This document shows positions 7,587 to 16,556 of a stretch of DNA of 64,000 bases, one piece after another. The notes below the pieces were generated by a model. That model had not been told where the DNA came from. It did no database searches and saw nothing but the letters and a program-made list of their open reading frames with translations. Position numbers and translations under genes: made by a program. Source of the stretch: Bifidobacterium samirii (lineage in GTDB: Bacteria; Actinomycetota; Actinomycetes; Actinomycetales; Bifidobacteriaceae); contig NZ_QXGK01000001.1 of the NCBI RefSeq assembly GCF_003952945.1, positions 62,001 through 126,000 on the forward strand, given 5' to 3'. The stretch's first letter is position 1. Each line of letters starts with the position of its first letter.

Positions 7587-8762
7587 TCACCGATTTGATG
7601 GCAGGGTGATGCGGACGATCCAGGTGTCGTCCTCGATGCCGGTCTCCATCGTGCCGCCGAGGCCGGCGATGAGTCGCCGGTGCAGCGACAGGCCGCGCCC
7701 CGATACCACCGACTCCCGTTCCGGCGGACGTATGGCGTTCATCTCCATCACGCGGATCTCGTCGGCGCCGATGCGCACGGTCATCACGTAGTCCGCCGGT
7801 GGCGCGCAATGACGCCGGATGTTGGCGAACAGTTCGCCGATGACGTTCGCCAGCTCGCGCCGGACGTCCGCGGCCGGCGGCGTCGGCTCGCCGTCCATGA
7901 TGACGTCGCATTCGCCGCGGAAGCCCAGGACCTCCAGTTTCCGTTCCTCCTCGCCGACCATGGTCCGCAGTCCATCGATCCATGATGGCCCCGGATTCTC
8001 CGTTGGCGGGATGTCGGGACGCGGCCGGATGGCATCGCCCGGCTCCTCTGCCGCATCGGCGGCATCAGTATCCGGATGGCGTGATGCCGCGCCGCGCAGC
8101 ACGTCGATCATGTCGTGCGACTGGTCCAGGGCGTGCTGGGCGCGGTCCCGAACGCCCGTCAGCATGGTCTCCATCTGCGGATCCGAACGGTCGAGCAGCA
8201 TCGTCTCCGTCATCGTGATGATGCAGGAGAGGTCGTTGGTCACGGTGTCGTGGAGACGGCTCGCCAGTTCCAGATGACCCGCGACCGTTTCCGACCGCAA
8301 TCGGGCCTCGATCGCACGCTCCCGTTCGCTGGCGGCACGGCGCCGCTGCCGGACGGAGAAACCGGCCAATGCCGCCAGCAACTGGAACAGCACCGCTCCG
8401 GTCAAGGCCGGCGTCCCTTGCAGCCACAGGGTTTCGATGACGGCGATGCCGGCGAGTCCTGCGGCTGCCGGCATGGGCGTGAAGGCGAACGCGACGCCGA
8501 CCGCAAGCAGCATGCAGCACGACAGGGCCGGAAATCCCGCCGCCGGCACCGCCATGGCGATCATTCCCGCCGTCACACAGACCGGTGCCGCGCATGCCGG
8601 TTTCAGAGGCATCAGACAGCACAGCAGCGTGAACGCCACGAACACGATAACCTGCGGCACGGTCGCCTCCAGCCGGAGCGAGAACAGCGCGAGGTCGGCG
8701 AGCGCCGCGGCGGCCGTAAGCGACGGCAGCCACAGGGAACGGGGTCCGGAGTGCCGTCCCAT
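7587..8762 (-). CDS. Sensor histidine kinase, NarL/DesK class
   Basis: 391 residues. The first ~140 form a membrane sensor of several hydrophobic helices (for example VPQVIVFVAFTLLCCLMPL) with almost no extracytoplasmic domain, so the signal is probably membrane-borne. The dimerisation helix carries ELASRLHDTVTNDLS with the phospho-acceptor His171 followed by Asp, the hallmark of the HisKA_3 class. The ATPase domain is divergent: the N-box reads GELFANIRRHC and a G-box GRGLSLHRR is present. It lies 4 bases after the response regulator stop (TAG-TGCG-ATG), so translation is coupled. The signal is unknown. Confidence 0.87.
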   Translation of the reverse strand: MGRHSGPRSLWLPSLTAAAALADLALFSLRLEATVPQVIVFVAFTLLCCLMPLKPACAAPVCVTAGMIAMAVPAAGFPALSCCMLLAVGVAFAFTPMPAAAGLAGIAVIETLWLQGTPALTGAVLFQLLAALAGFSVRQRRRAASERERAIEARLRSETVAGHLELASRLHDTVTNDLSCIITMTETMLLDRSDPQMETMLTGVRDRAQHALDQSHDMIDVLRGAASRHPDTDAADAAEEPGDAIRPRPDIPPTENPGPSWIDGLRTMVGEEERKLEVLGFRGECDVIMDGEPTPPAADVRRELANVIGELFANIRRHCAPPADYVMTVRIGADEIRVMEMNAIRPPERESVVSGRGLSLHRRLIAGLGGTMETGIEDDTWIVRITLPSNR

Positions 8763-8766
8763 CGCA

Positions 8767-9441
8767 CTACCGCCGACCGTCGTTTGATTTGAGCCAGAGC
8801 GCCACCAGATGCGTCCGGTTTCTGGCGCCCAGTTTGGTCATTGCGCGCTGCAGATAGGTGTTGACCGTGGTCACGCCCATGCCCATCCGTTCGGCGATCT
8901 GCGCCGACGTGTCGCCCTGCGCGCAGCGTTCGACGACGGCGGTCTCCTGGTTCGACAGCGCGCCGACGCCGTCGAATCCGTCGCGCGCGATGCGCCGGAA
9001 CGCATCGCCGGGCGGGTCGAACCGGACGCCCGGATACGTGGTCGGCATGCCGTGGCCGGCGATGGCGGTCAGCGCCGCGGCGATGTCCGACACCCGGTTC
9101 TTACCGACGATGCCCTGACCGCCGGCCCGGGCGACGTCCGCCGCGTAGTCGCCGACCGGGAACGAAGTCACGGCGAGCATCGCGGTGCGCGCGTTGCGGC
9201 TGCGGATGCGGCGCATCACCTCGACGCCGCCGATATCGCCCAGCGACATGTCGACCACGATGATGTCCGGGCATGCGCCGGCGTGCGCGTCGGAGCAGCG
9301 CAGCACGCCGTCGCGTCCGCTTTCGACCGCCCAGATGATGTCGAACGCCGATGGCAGCGCCTTGTTCAGGTAGCCGACCATCGCCTGCAGGGCGAACCGG
9401 TCGTTGTCGATGACGCCTACGGTGACCGTGCGTTCCGTCAT
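8767..9441 (-). CDS. LuxR-type response regulator
   Basis: 224 residues from ATG at 9441, which is preceded by GGGGAGGGAC; the longer frame upstream has no comparable ribosome site. The receiver domain has the acidic pair DND near residue 12, phospho-acceptor Asp64 in VVDMSLGD, Thr92 and Lys114. The C-terminal NarL/LuxR helix-turn-helix spans about 168-222 (LSNQETAVVERCAQG to TKLGARNRTHLV). It is first in a two-gene operon with the kinase and diverges from a 46-residue membrane peptide gene 191 bp away, which is a natural candidate target. Confidence 0.93.
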   Translation of the reverse strand: MTERTVTVGVIDNDRFALQAMVGYLNKALPSAFDIIWAVESGRDGVLRCSDAHAGACPDIIVVDMSLGDIGGVEVMRRIRSRNARTAMLAVTSFPVGDYAADVARAGGQGIVGKNRVSDIAAALTAIAGHGMPTTYPGVRFDPPGDAFRRIARDGFDGVGALSNQETAVVERCAQGDTSAQIAERMGMGVTTVNTYLQRAMTKLGARNRTHLVALWLKSNDGRR

Positions 9442-9632
9442 GTCCCTCCCCTCGCCGCCGTTGACTTGCTTCAGTATAGGAGCGCGAACGTCTCCCGAAC
9501 CGCATTCCTGTCCTGCATTCCGAGGACACGATGCGGCGTTTCGGGAGGATTCGAGGACGCCGACCGCCGTCCCCACATCCCGGCCGCATATCGTACGAAC
9601 CATATCGTCCGCAACATCGAAAGGGGTTCGCC

Positions 9633-9773
9633 ATGAGGAGGATGCTGGGAGTGCTGATCGGCGTGCTGGTCGCCGTGGCGCTGGTCATCGTCGCGACGGC
9701 CGCGTGGGGCATGATCGCGACGCAGTCCACGACCGTCGATCAGGAGGTGCGGTCGTCGGCGTCACTTTCGTAA
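9633..9773 (+). CDS. Small single-pass membrane peptide (46 aa)
   Basis: ATG at 9633 is preceded by AAAGGGG at proper spacing. The product is MRRMLGVLIG followed by an unbroken Val/Ala/Ile helix, then a short polar tail (TQSTTVDQEVRSS). This is a typical N-in transmembrane peptide or an uncleaved signal anchor. It is transcribed away from the adjacent two-component operon and ends 22 bp before the convergent nrdG stop. I do not recognise a family. It could be a target or accessory sensor of the two-component system; this rests on position only. Confidence 0.6.
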   Translation: MRRMLGVLIGVLVAVALVIVATAAWGMIATQSTTVDQEVRSSASLS

Positions 9774-9795
9774 TGGTGAAGCGGCGCAGACCGGT

Positions 9796-10500
9796 TCAGG
9801 AGGCCTGCTGGCCTTCGCCGGCGGCGCGGTCCTTGAGGTAGGTTTCGGGGATGAAGCGCTCCTGGTCGTGCAGTTTGGCCCAGATGACCGGCTCCCCCGC
9901 CGCCAGGGAGCGCGGCACGTCGAGGATGCGCTGGTTCCTCGAGCCGCGGAACTGCAGGAGCGAGTCGTGCAGTTCCTGGATGTAGCGGCCGTCGACGAGG
10001 ATGTCGATCAGGGTGAGCAGTTCGCTCTTGTCGGGCGTCTCGCCGTCGCGCATCAGCTCCTCCCACGTGTAGCCGGTCCAGCACCAGATGTCCTTGTCGT
10101 GGCCGAATTCGGCGCGGATGCGTCGGGCGAGCGGGATGAGCACGCCCGTGTTGAGCATCGGCTCGCCGCCGAGGAACGTCAGGCCCTGCACCCAGGGGGC
10201 GCGCAGGTCGTCGATGATGCGGTCCTCGAGCTGCTGCGTGTATTCGCGGCCGGCCTTGAAGTCCCAGATCGACGAGTTGAAGCAGCCTTCGCAGTGGAAC
10301 GGGCAGCCCGACACGTACAGGGAGTTGCGCACGCCTTCGCCGTCGGTGACGAGGAACGTCTTGTAGTCGGCGATCATGCGCTTGGACATGCGCGCCGCGT
10401 CCCATTGCCCGGCGCGTGGGTTGTTCGCCTGACGGGTGGGGATCCACGGTCCGCGCCCGGTCTCGTCGGATGCGAAGTCGCGCAGGGTCATCGTCGCCAT
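9796..10500 (-). CDS. nrdG: Anaerobic ribonucleotide reductase activating protein
   Basis: 234 residues. A radical-SAM enzyme that makes the glycyl radical on NrdD using S-adenosylmethionine and a [4Fe-4S] cluster. The cluster motif CxxxCxxC is seen as SGCPFHCEGCFN (Cys66, Cys70, Cys73), followed by the SAM-binding GGE in LTFLGGEPMLN. The start has AAGGAGG 6 bases upstream. It follows nrdD on the same strand, but 270 bp including a large hairpin separate them, so the two may be expressed at different levels. The length is above that of short NrdG proteins (about 150-180), owing to an N-terminal extension of about 45 residues. Confidence 0.95.
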   Translation of the reverse strand: MATMTLRDFASDETGRGPWIPTRQANNPRAGQWDAARMSKRMIADYKTFLVTDGEGVRNSLYVSGCPFHCEGCFNSSIWDFKAGREYTQQLEDRIIDDLRAPWVQGLTFLGGEPMLNTGVLIPLARRIRAEFGHDKDIWCWTGYTWEELMRDGETPDKSELLTLIDILVDGRYIQELHDSLLQFRGSRNQRILDVPRSLAAGEPVIWAKLHDQERFIPETYLKDRAAGEGQQAS

Positions 10501-10593
10501 ATCGGCCTCCTTACCTCATCGTTCGCAGAGAACGTCAATCGGGGCGGATCGTCCCGCCCCCGCTCGGGAATCGGCGCGCGCATGCGCCGACGA

Positions 10594-10682
10594 GCGACGG
10601 AAGCCCGGGATGCGTCGTCCGACCGTAGGCTCGGCCGAGCGGCCTTGAGCGTGTCGGATGACGTATCCCGGGCTTCCGTCGC
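10594..10682. repeat. 30-bp inverted repeat between nrdD and nrdG
   Basis: 10594-10623 pairs with 10653-10682 with 2 mismatches in 30. The 29-nt loop contains a second small palindrome (GCTCGGCCGAGC). The arms contain GCGACGGAAGCCCGGGATGCG, which loosely resembles the R3 arms (GCGACACGCCCGGATTGCG). It could be a partial terminator or processing hairpin between nrdD and nrdG, or a diverged R3 element. Confidence 0.75.
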
Positions 10683-10770
10683 GGACATCCACCTGTCGTC
10701 GCTTCACTACGCCGGATTCAGCGGACCGCGATCCACGGTCCCGGCGAAACGGCGACGGCGGGAGCGGAGG

Positions 10771-13161
10771 CTACTTGGCCTCCTCGAACCATTCGCGGGT
10801 CTGGCCGTCGTCGAGCGTGACGCGGCCGGTGGAGCCGCTCATGTGCTTGACGCGGTGCGAGATCTCCTCGTGGCGGCCGTGGACCATCGGACGCTGGACC
10901 GGGTTGCCCAGGTAGCCGCAGGTGCGCTTGGTCACGTTGCACTTGTCCGGGTCGGTGTTGCCGCATTCGGGGCACTTGAAGCCCTTGTCGGTGGGGTCGA
11001 AGTCGCCCTGGAAGCCGCACACGAAGCAGTGGTCGATCGGGGTGTTGGTGCCCAGGTAGCCGATGCCGATGTTGTACGCGTAGTCCCACACCGCCTCGAG
11101 CGCCTTGGGGTTGTCCTGCAGGCACGGGTACTCGCAGTAGTTGATGAAGCCGCCGGACGCGTAGTACGGGAAGTCCTTCTCGTAGTCGAGCTTCTCCATC
11201 GGGGTGGGCTGGAGCCACACCGGGTAGTGGAAGGAGTTGGTGTAGAAGTCGTGGTCGGTCACGCCCTCGACCTCGCCGAACTTCTCGCGGTCCATGCGGT
11301 TGAAGCGGTCGGTGAGGGATTCGGCCGGGGTGGAGTACACCGAGTAGTGGTAGCCTTCGGCCTTGCTCCACTCGTGGCACAGCTCGCTCATGCGGCGCAC
11401 GATCGACAGCGCGAACTCCTTGCCTTCCGGATCCCACGCGTGGTCGCGGATCCAGTTCTTGCCGTAGAACACGGCGGTCGCCTCCGCGAGGCCGATGTAG
11501 CCCAGCGAGATGGTGGCGCGCTCGTTGCGGAACAGCTGGTCGACGTTGTCGTTGGCGCCGAGGCGGCCGAACGCGCCGAAGCGGAACAGGGTGGGCGCGT
11601 TGACGGGCGTGGCCTGCTTGCAGCGCATGATGCGGAACTGCAGCGCCTGGTGGGCGATCTCCATGCGCTCGTCGAACAGCTTCCAGAAGCGGTCCTTGTC
11701 GCCGTAGGATTCGAGGGCGATGCGCGGCACGTTGACGGACACGACGCCCAGGTTCATGCGGCCGTCCTCCTCGTCCTGGCCGGTGGCCGGGTTGATCCAG
11801 CTCTGCAGGAAGGAGCGGCAGCCCATCGGCGCCTTGAAGGAGCCGGTGATCTTGACGATGTTCTCGTAGAACACGACGTCCGGGTACATGCGCTTGGTGG
11901 CGGATTCGAGCGCCAGCTGCTTGAGGTCGTAGTTCGGGTCCTCCGGGTCGGCGTTCACGCCGTGCTTGACGGTGAACACGAGCTTCGGGAAGATCGCGGT
12001 GTGGTGGTCCTTGCCGAGGCCGCGGATGCGGTTGAGGAGGATGGCGCGCTGGATCTCGCGGGCGAACCAGTCGGTGCCCAGACCGAAGCCGATGGTCACG
12101 AACGGGGTCTGGCCGTTGGAGACGCGGTTGGAGTTGATCTGGTACTCCATGGTCTGCATCGCGTCGTAGATGGCCTTGCGGGTGCGGATCTTGGCGAGGA
12201 TCTCGCGCTCCTGCTCGAGCTCGTCGACGTCGTCGTGGAACGGGGTGTCCATCGGCAGCGGCTCGCGCGAGCCGAAGTGCAGCTTGGCGGGCTCGTGCTC
12301 CTTGGCGTTCTCGACCTGGCGGCGGGCGAATTCGACCGGCATGCCGTCGGGGATGGTCTCGCGGGCCTCCTCGAGGAACTTCTCGTAGTCCTTGCGCGCG
12401 TAGCGGGCCAGGTGCTCGTCGGCGCGGTTGGCGGTCTGGCCGCCGTACTGGCTGGAGGCCACGTCCTTCATGATCTGGGTGATCTGGGTGGCGGCGATGG
12501 CGATGGACTTCGGGGAGGCCATCGGCGCGTTGCCGAGCGTGAAGCCGTTGGCGAGCATGTCCCAGAAGTTGGGCAGCGAGCAGTTGGACTGGGCGGTGAA
12601 CGGCGAGTAGTCGGCGTCGTGGAAGTGGATGTCGCCCTTCATGTGCGCGTTGGAGACGGCCGGGGGCAGCATCGTGAACGCGGCGGCCTTGCTGACCGCG
12701 CCGGCCAGCAGGTCGCGCTGGGTGGCGTAGACGTTGGCGTCCTTGTTGGCGTTCTCGTGGATGAGGGTCGGGTCCTGGTTGATGAAGCGGGACACGGCCT
12801 CGTTGACGTCGGTGGCCTTGGCGCGCTGGATGTCCTTGTCGAGACGGTAGTTGGTGTAGGCGCGGGCCACGTCGTACAGGTGGGCGTCGATGAGCGCATG
12901 CTCGACGAGGTTCTGGATGTCCTCGATCTTGGCGGGGCCGTTGTAGCGTTCCTTGATCTCGCCCTCGACCTGGTCGGCGAAGCCGCGGATCAGCTTCTCC
13001 TCCTCGGGACCGACCTGCTTCTTGAGGTCGCCGAAGGCGGCCTTGACCGCTTCGATGATGTTGATCGGATCGAAATCGACCACGCGGCCGTCACGCTTCT
13101 CGACGAGCACCGTGCCGGCGGGGCGGGCGGTCGTCGTGGCGGTCGTCATCTGAACTTCCAT
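10771..13161 (-). CDS. nrdD: Anaerobic ribonucleoside-triphosphate reductase
   Basis: Class III reductase, 796 residues from ATG at 13161, which has GGAAGGA 7 bases upstream. An N-terminal ATP-cone (VEKRDGRVVDFDPINIIEAV) gives allosteric overall control. The glycyl-radical site is RTCGYLG near Gly749. A zinc ribbon lies just before it, with two Cys pairs (HCFVCGFQG and FKCPECGN). NrdD reduces NTPs to dNTPs in anoxic cells and is activated by the downstream nrdG product. Two tandem NrdR-type boxes lie about 180-220 bp upstream, so repression by NrdR according to the dATP/ATP state is expected. Confidence 0.97.
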   Translation of the reverse strand: MEVQMTTATTTARPAGTVLVEKRDGRVVDFDPINIIEAVKAAFGDLKKQVGPEEEKLIRGFADQVEGEIKERYNGPAKIEDIQNLVEHALIDAHLYDVARAYTNYRLDKDIQRAKATDVNEAVSRFINQDPTLIHENANKDANVYATQRDLLAGAVSKAAAFTMLPPAVSNAHMKGDIHFHDADYSPFTAQSNCSLPNFWDMLANGFTLGNAPMASPKSIAIAATQITQIMKDVASSQYGGQTANRADEHLARYARKDYEKFLEEARETIPDGMPVEFARRQVENAKEHEPAKLHFGSREPLPMDTPFHDDVDELEQEREILAKIRTRKAIYDAMQTMEYQINSNRVSNGQTPFVTIGFGLGTDWFAREIQRAILLNRIRGLGKDHHTAIFPKLVFTVKHGVNADPEDPNYDLKQLALESATKRMYPDVVFYENIVKITGSFKAPMGCRSFLQSWINPATGQDEEDGRMNLGVVSVNVPRIALESYGDKDRFWKLFDERMEIAHQALQFRIMRCKQATPVNAPTLFRFGAFGRLGANDNVDQLFRNERATISLGYIGLAEATAVFYGKNWIRDHAWDPEGKEFALSIVRRMSELCHEWSKAEGYHYSVYSTPAESLTDRFNRMDREKFGEVEGVTDHDFYTNSFHYPVWLQPTPMEKLDYEKDFPYYASGGFINYCEYPCLQDNPKALEAVWDYAYNIGIGYLGTNTPIDHCFVCGFQGDFDPTDKGFKCPECGNTDPDKCNVTKRTCGYLGNPVQRPMVHGRHEEISHRVKHMSGSTGRVTLDDGQTREWFEEAK

Positions 13162-13337
13162 TCGAGGTCCTTCCAAAGTCGTATCTGAAGCGCATACGCC
13201 GGGGCGCATGCGGGGCGCGGTCCCGGGAATCATCCCACGCGTGCGGGGAGCGGTCGGGAGCGCTTGCAGACGCGCGGATCCGGGAATCCACGCGGCGGTT
13301 AGGCGGGCCGGAGCTTGTCCGGCCTCATAGACTGTAC

Positions 13338-13383
13338 CACTACATCTAGTGACGCCACACGGGCGCAATTCCTAGATATAGCG
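13338..13383. promoter_or_regulatory. Tandem NrdR-type boxes
   Basis: Box 1 is CACTACATCTAGTG (13338-13351) and box 2 is TCCTAGATATAGCG (13370-13383). Both follow the known NrdR consensus acaCwAtATaTwGtgt, and their centres are 32 bp apart, which matches the usual three-helical-turn spacing of NrdR box pairs. They lie in the divergent nrdD/xseA space, about 180 bp upstream of nrdD. No nrdR gene is in the window. Confidence 0.75.
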
Positions 13384-13524
13384 GTTTTGCGCGGAATGGC
13401 GCCAAAACAAGGCACTGTGAGAAACACAACATCGCGCCCCGCCCGCGTGTCGCCCCGAGCACCGGTGCGGCGGGTGTAATCGGGGTCCGCGACGCAGGTC
13501 CGGCCCGCCATTGTTGTCCCTTAC

Positions 13525-14802
13525 ATGGACGAATCTGGACGCATGACTTGGGACACGAACAACGCGCCGGCACGCCGGCCGCTCGACCAGCTGCCGCGCC
13601 TCGCCAGCGAGACCACGGCGCAGAACCCGTGGCCGGTGTCGGTGCTCAGCCAGAAGTTCCACATCGCCGTCGAGAAATGGCCGGCGGCGTGGATCTGCGG
13701 GCAGATCACCGAGATCAACACCCGGCGCGCCGGCTCCGCCTATCTGACCGTCCGCGACGATTTCGAGGACATCGCGATCTCCGTATCCGGATGGCGCGAG
13801 TTCGCCGCCAAGGCCGCGCAGTTCCGCCAGGGCGACCGGGTCGTCATCCACGGCCGCGCCGACATCTGGGTCAAGCAGACGCGGCTGAGCTTCATCGGCG
13901 ACGACATCCGCAAGATCGGCTCCGGCGGCGGACTCAAGGAGCAGATCGACGAGCTGCGCCGCAAGCTCAAGGGCGAGGGCCTGTTCGACGCCGACCGCAA
14001 GACGCCGCTGCCCGAATTCCCCTCGTGCATCGGCCTAGTGTGCGCCCCGCAGGCGCGCGCCGAGGGCGACGTGGTCACGAACGTGAACCTGCGCTGGCCG
14101 ACCGTGCGCTTCAAGATCGTGCACGCGCACGTGCAGGGCCCGCAGTGCCCGCCCGACATCGTCGCCGCGATCCGACGCCTCGACGCCGACCCGGACGTCG
14201 ACGTGATCATCGTCGCGCGCGGCGGCGGCGCGTTCGAGGACCTGATCGGCTTCTCCGACGAGTCGGTCGTGCGCGCCGCGGCCGCGTGCGCCACGCCGCT
14301 CGTCTCCGCGATCGGCCACGAGGACGACTGGACGCTCATCGACCTGGCGGCCGACCTGCGCGCGTCGACGCCCACCGACGCGGCCAAGCGCGTCGTGCCC
14401 GACGTGCGCGAGCAGATGCAGATCGTCGAGCAGACGATCCGACGCGCCCGCATGCGCGTCGAGGCGCGCGTCGAGAACGAGCGCCGTCTCGTCGACGGCT
14501 ACGCGAACCGGCCGAGCCTGACGCGGCCGCAGACGATGCTCGACCCGCATCAGCGGCTCGTCGACGACGCCCGCCGGCGCATGGACATCGGATTGCGACG
14601 CATCGTCGACGACGCGTCGCTGACCGTCGAGAAGCTGCACGCGAGCCTGACCGCGCTCAGCCCGCAGTCGACGCTCGACCGCGGCTATGCGGTCGTGCAG
14701 ACCGCCGACGGCCACGTCCTGACCGACGCCGACGCCGTCGCCTCCGGCGACCGGCTCAGGCTGACCCTGCGCCACGGCACGCTCGACGCCACCGCCGACT
14801 GA
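13525..14802 (+). CDS. xseA: Exodeoxyribonuclease VII large subunit
   Basis: 425 residues. The N-terminal OB-fold (about 38-130) includes WICGQITEINTRRAGSAYLTV and GDRVVIHGRADIW. The nuclease domain follows with the invariant ARGGGAFEDLIGFSDE, and the C-terminal helical/anchor region ends LSPQSTLDRGYAVVQ. With XseB it degrades single-stranded DNA to oligonucleotides in mismatch repair and damage tolerance. It is divergent from nrdD and followed by xseB after 123 bp. Starts at 13525 or 13543 are both possible; neither has a strong ribosome site. Confidence 0.96.
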   Translation: MDESGRMTWDTNNAPARRPLDQLPRLASETTAQNPWPVSVLSQKFHIAVEKWPAAWICGQITEINTRRAGSAYLTVRDDFEDIAISVSGWREFAAKAAQFRQGDRVVIHGRADIWVKQTRLSFIGDDIRKIGSGGGLKEQIDELRRKLKGEGLFDADRKTPLPEFPSCIGLVCAPQARAEGDVVTNVNLRWPTVRFKIVHAHVQGPQCPPDIVAAIRRLDADPDVDVIIVARGGGAFEDLIGFSDESVVRAAAACATPLVSAIGHEDDWTLIDLAADLRASTPTDAAKRVVPDVREQMQIVEQTIRRARMRVEARVENERRLVDGYANRPSLTRPQTMLDPHQRLVDDARRRMDIGLRRIVDDASLTVEKLHASLTALSPQSTLDRGYAVVQTADGHVLTDADAVASGDRLRLTLRHGTLDATAD

Positions 14803-14925
14803 CGGACGGCAGCCCACCGCGTCCACGACCGACGACGGACCGGCGGCGGGCCCCGGCAAAGCCGGCACCGCAGCGACCACAACGACCACAACGCCAAACC
14901 AGCACGACCATTAGAAGGAACCATC

Positions 14926-15252
14926 ATGACCGACACCGAAACCACCGCCACGACCGACGAGACCACCGAGACCACCGCGCCCGCGCCCGTCTCCACGCTG
15001 AGCGACAAGGAGCGCGAGGCGATCGCGCGCATGCCCTACGAGGAGGCGCGCGACAAGCTCATCCAGGCCGTGCAGGCGCTCGAAGCCGGCGGCCTCAACC
15101 TCGACCAGTCGATGCGCCAGTGGGAGATCGGCGAGGCGCTCGCCCGCCGCGCCCAGTCGCTGCTCGCCGACGTGCGCGCCCGTCTCGACGCCGCCCAGGC
15201 CGAGCAGGCCGCCAACGCCGGCACCGCCGGCACCCAGTCGAACCTCGGCTGA
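14926..15252 (+). CDS. xseB: Exodeoxyribonuclease VII small subunit
   Basis: 108 residues with AGAAGGAA upstream of ATG. The family helical hairpin is clear: YEEARDKLIQAVQALEAGGL, then LDQSMRQWEIGEALARRAQ. The usual length is 70-85 residues; the excess is a Thr/Glu-rich N-terminus and an Ala-rich C-terminus. It forms a complex with the xseA product immediately upstream and is followed by a strong terminator. Confidence 0.95.
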   Translation: MTDTETTATTDETTETTAPAPVSTLSDKEREAIARMPYEEARDKLIQAVQALEAGGLNLDQSMRQWEIGEALARRAQSLLADVRARLDAAQAEQAANAGTAGTQSNLG

Positions 15253-15305
15253 GCGTTCGACGCGACGCCCCCGCGGCAATCCGTGACGATCCCGCAGATG
15301 CAAGG

Positions 15306-15340
15306 AAGGCCCCGACCGAACCGCTTCGGTCGGGGCCTTT
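15306..15340. terminator. Intrinsic terminator of xseAB
   Basis: Perfect 15-bp stem AAGGCCCCGACCGAA / TTCGGTCGGGGCCTT with a 4-base loop, followed by T. It lies between the xseB stop and the convergent gene ending at 15352 and could serve both directions. Confidence 0.88.
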
Positions 15341-15351
15341 CGTCTGCTCCC

Positions 15352-16449
15352 CTATTCGACGGCGATCGTGGCGATCAGCGCCGCATGGTCGCTGCCGGGC
15401 ACCTTGGCGGTCGTCACCTGGCCGACCATGATGCCCCGGTCGAGCACGATGTGGTCGATGCCGGCGAACCGGGGCACGCCGAACCGGTCGGCCGGCCAGG
15501 TGAACGCGAAGCCGTGCCCGGCGGCCATCGCCGCGTCGACGAAGCGTGTGCCGAGGAAGCTGCGGAACGGCGTGTGGTCGGTCGTCGCGTTGAAGTCGCC
15601 CATGAACACGTAGCGCGTGTCCGTGTCGGCGCGCATCAGCGCCAGTTCGTCGAGCGAGCGCCGCCACTGCGCCCAGTAGCCGCGCGTCGGCGACGTGGTG
15701 TGGACGGACACGAAGCGGATGTCGACGGCGCCGGTGCCGTCGGATCCCGTCGGGTCGCCGAAGGTGACGGTGCCGCCGGGCATGAACGACGCGCTTGAGT
15801 CCACGTCGTCGTCGCGCGGCGAGCCGAGCGGCGTGGCGGACCAGATGCCGTTGCCGTAGATGCCGTCGGACGAGGCGACCTGCGCGTACGGCAGGTAGTC
15901 GCCGATGCCGGCGGCGTCGAGCGCGGCGACGAAGTCGTCGCTCGTCTCCTGCAGGGCGAGGACCTCGACGCGCTGGTCGCGCACGAGGCCGACGATCGTG
16001 GCCGCGTCGGCGCGCCCCTGATACACGTTGCAGGTCATGACGCGCGCGTACCGGTCGGTCGTGACGGCGCTGGCCTGCGAGACGGCGCTGCCCGCCTCGG
16101 CGGGCAGCGGCCGGCTCGCGGCGAAGTACGGATACTGCCACCACGCCTGCAGTCCGATGCAGGCGAGCGCGACGACGACGGTGAAGCCGCGCCGGCCGAT
16201 CGCGCCGAACACGACGCCCAGTATGGCCGGCAGGACGAACCAGGGTGCGGCGGCCACGACGACCGGCACCCACGGCAGGGACTGCAGGTCGGCGGGCAGT
16301 TCGCGCGCCAGGCAGCCGAGCAGCGCGATGATCGTCATGAACGCGCCGAGGGACCCGGCGAAGCGCCGGCCGCGTCGGACCGCGCCCTTGCCGCCTTTGC
16401 CGCCCCTGCTCGGCTTGCCTCCGGATCGCCCGCCTTGCTTGCCCGCCAT
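15352..16449 (-). CDS. Membrane-anchored endonuclease/exonuclease/phosphatase family protein
   Basis: 365 residues from ATG at 16449, which has GGGAGG 4 bases upstream. The first ~25 residues are very basic and Gly-rich, and three hydrophobic helices follow (to about residue 110). The outward-facing domain has the EEP fold: MTCNVYQG, a catalytic Glu in LALQETS, GDFNATTDHTPFR and GIDHIVLD, with SDHAALIATI near the C-terminus. All metal-binding and catalytic positions of the DNase I/phosphatase superfamily are recognisable. Whether the substrate is nucleic acid, inositol phosphate or lipid is not visible. Confidence 0.87.
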   Translation of the reverse strand: MAGKQGGRSGGKPSRGGKGGKGAVRRGRRFAGSLGAFMTIIALLGCLARELPADLQSLPWVPVVVAAAPWFVLPAILGVVFGAIGRRGFTVVVALACIGLQAWWQYPYFAASRPLPAEAGSAVSQASAVTTDRYARVMTCNVYQGRADAATIVGLVRDQRVEVLALQETSDDFVAALDAAGIGDYLPYAQVASSDGIYGNGIWSATPLGSPRDDDVDSSASFMPGGTVTFGDPTGSDGTGAVDIRFVSVHTTSPTRGYWAQWRRSLDELALMRADTDTRYVFMGDFNATTDHTPFRSFLGTRFVDAAMAAGHGFAFTWPADRFGVPRFAGIDHIVLDRGIMVGQVTTAKVPGSDHAALIATIAVE

Positions 16450-16556
16450 GCATCCTCCCATCGTCATCGGGCCGGCGGAGGCGACTGGCGTCGCGCCGGC
16501 CGCCGGCGCTCACACGTTACCGTGCGCCGCCGCCATCCGCCATCGTCCCCGGGAAT

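Noticed and set aside
9868-13188. 1106-codon plus-strand frame opposite nrdG/nrdD
   Set aside because: Antisense shadow of two well-supported genes, without ribosome site or domains.
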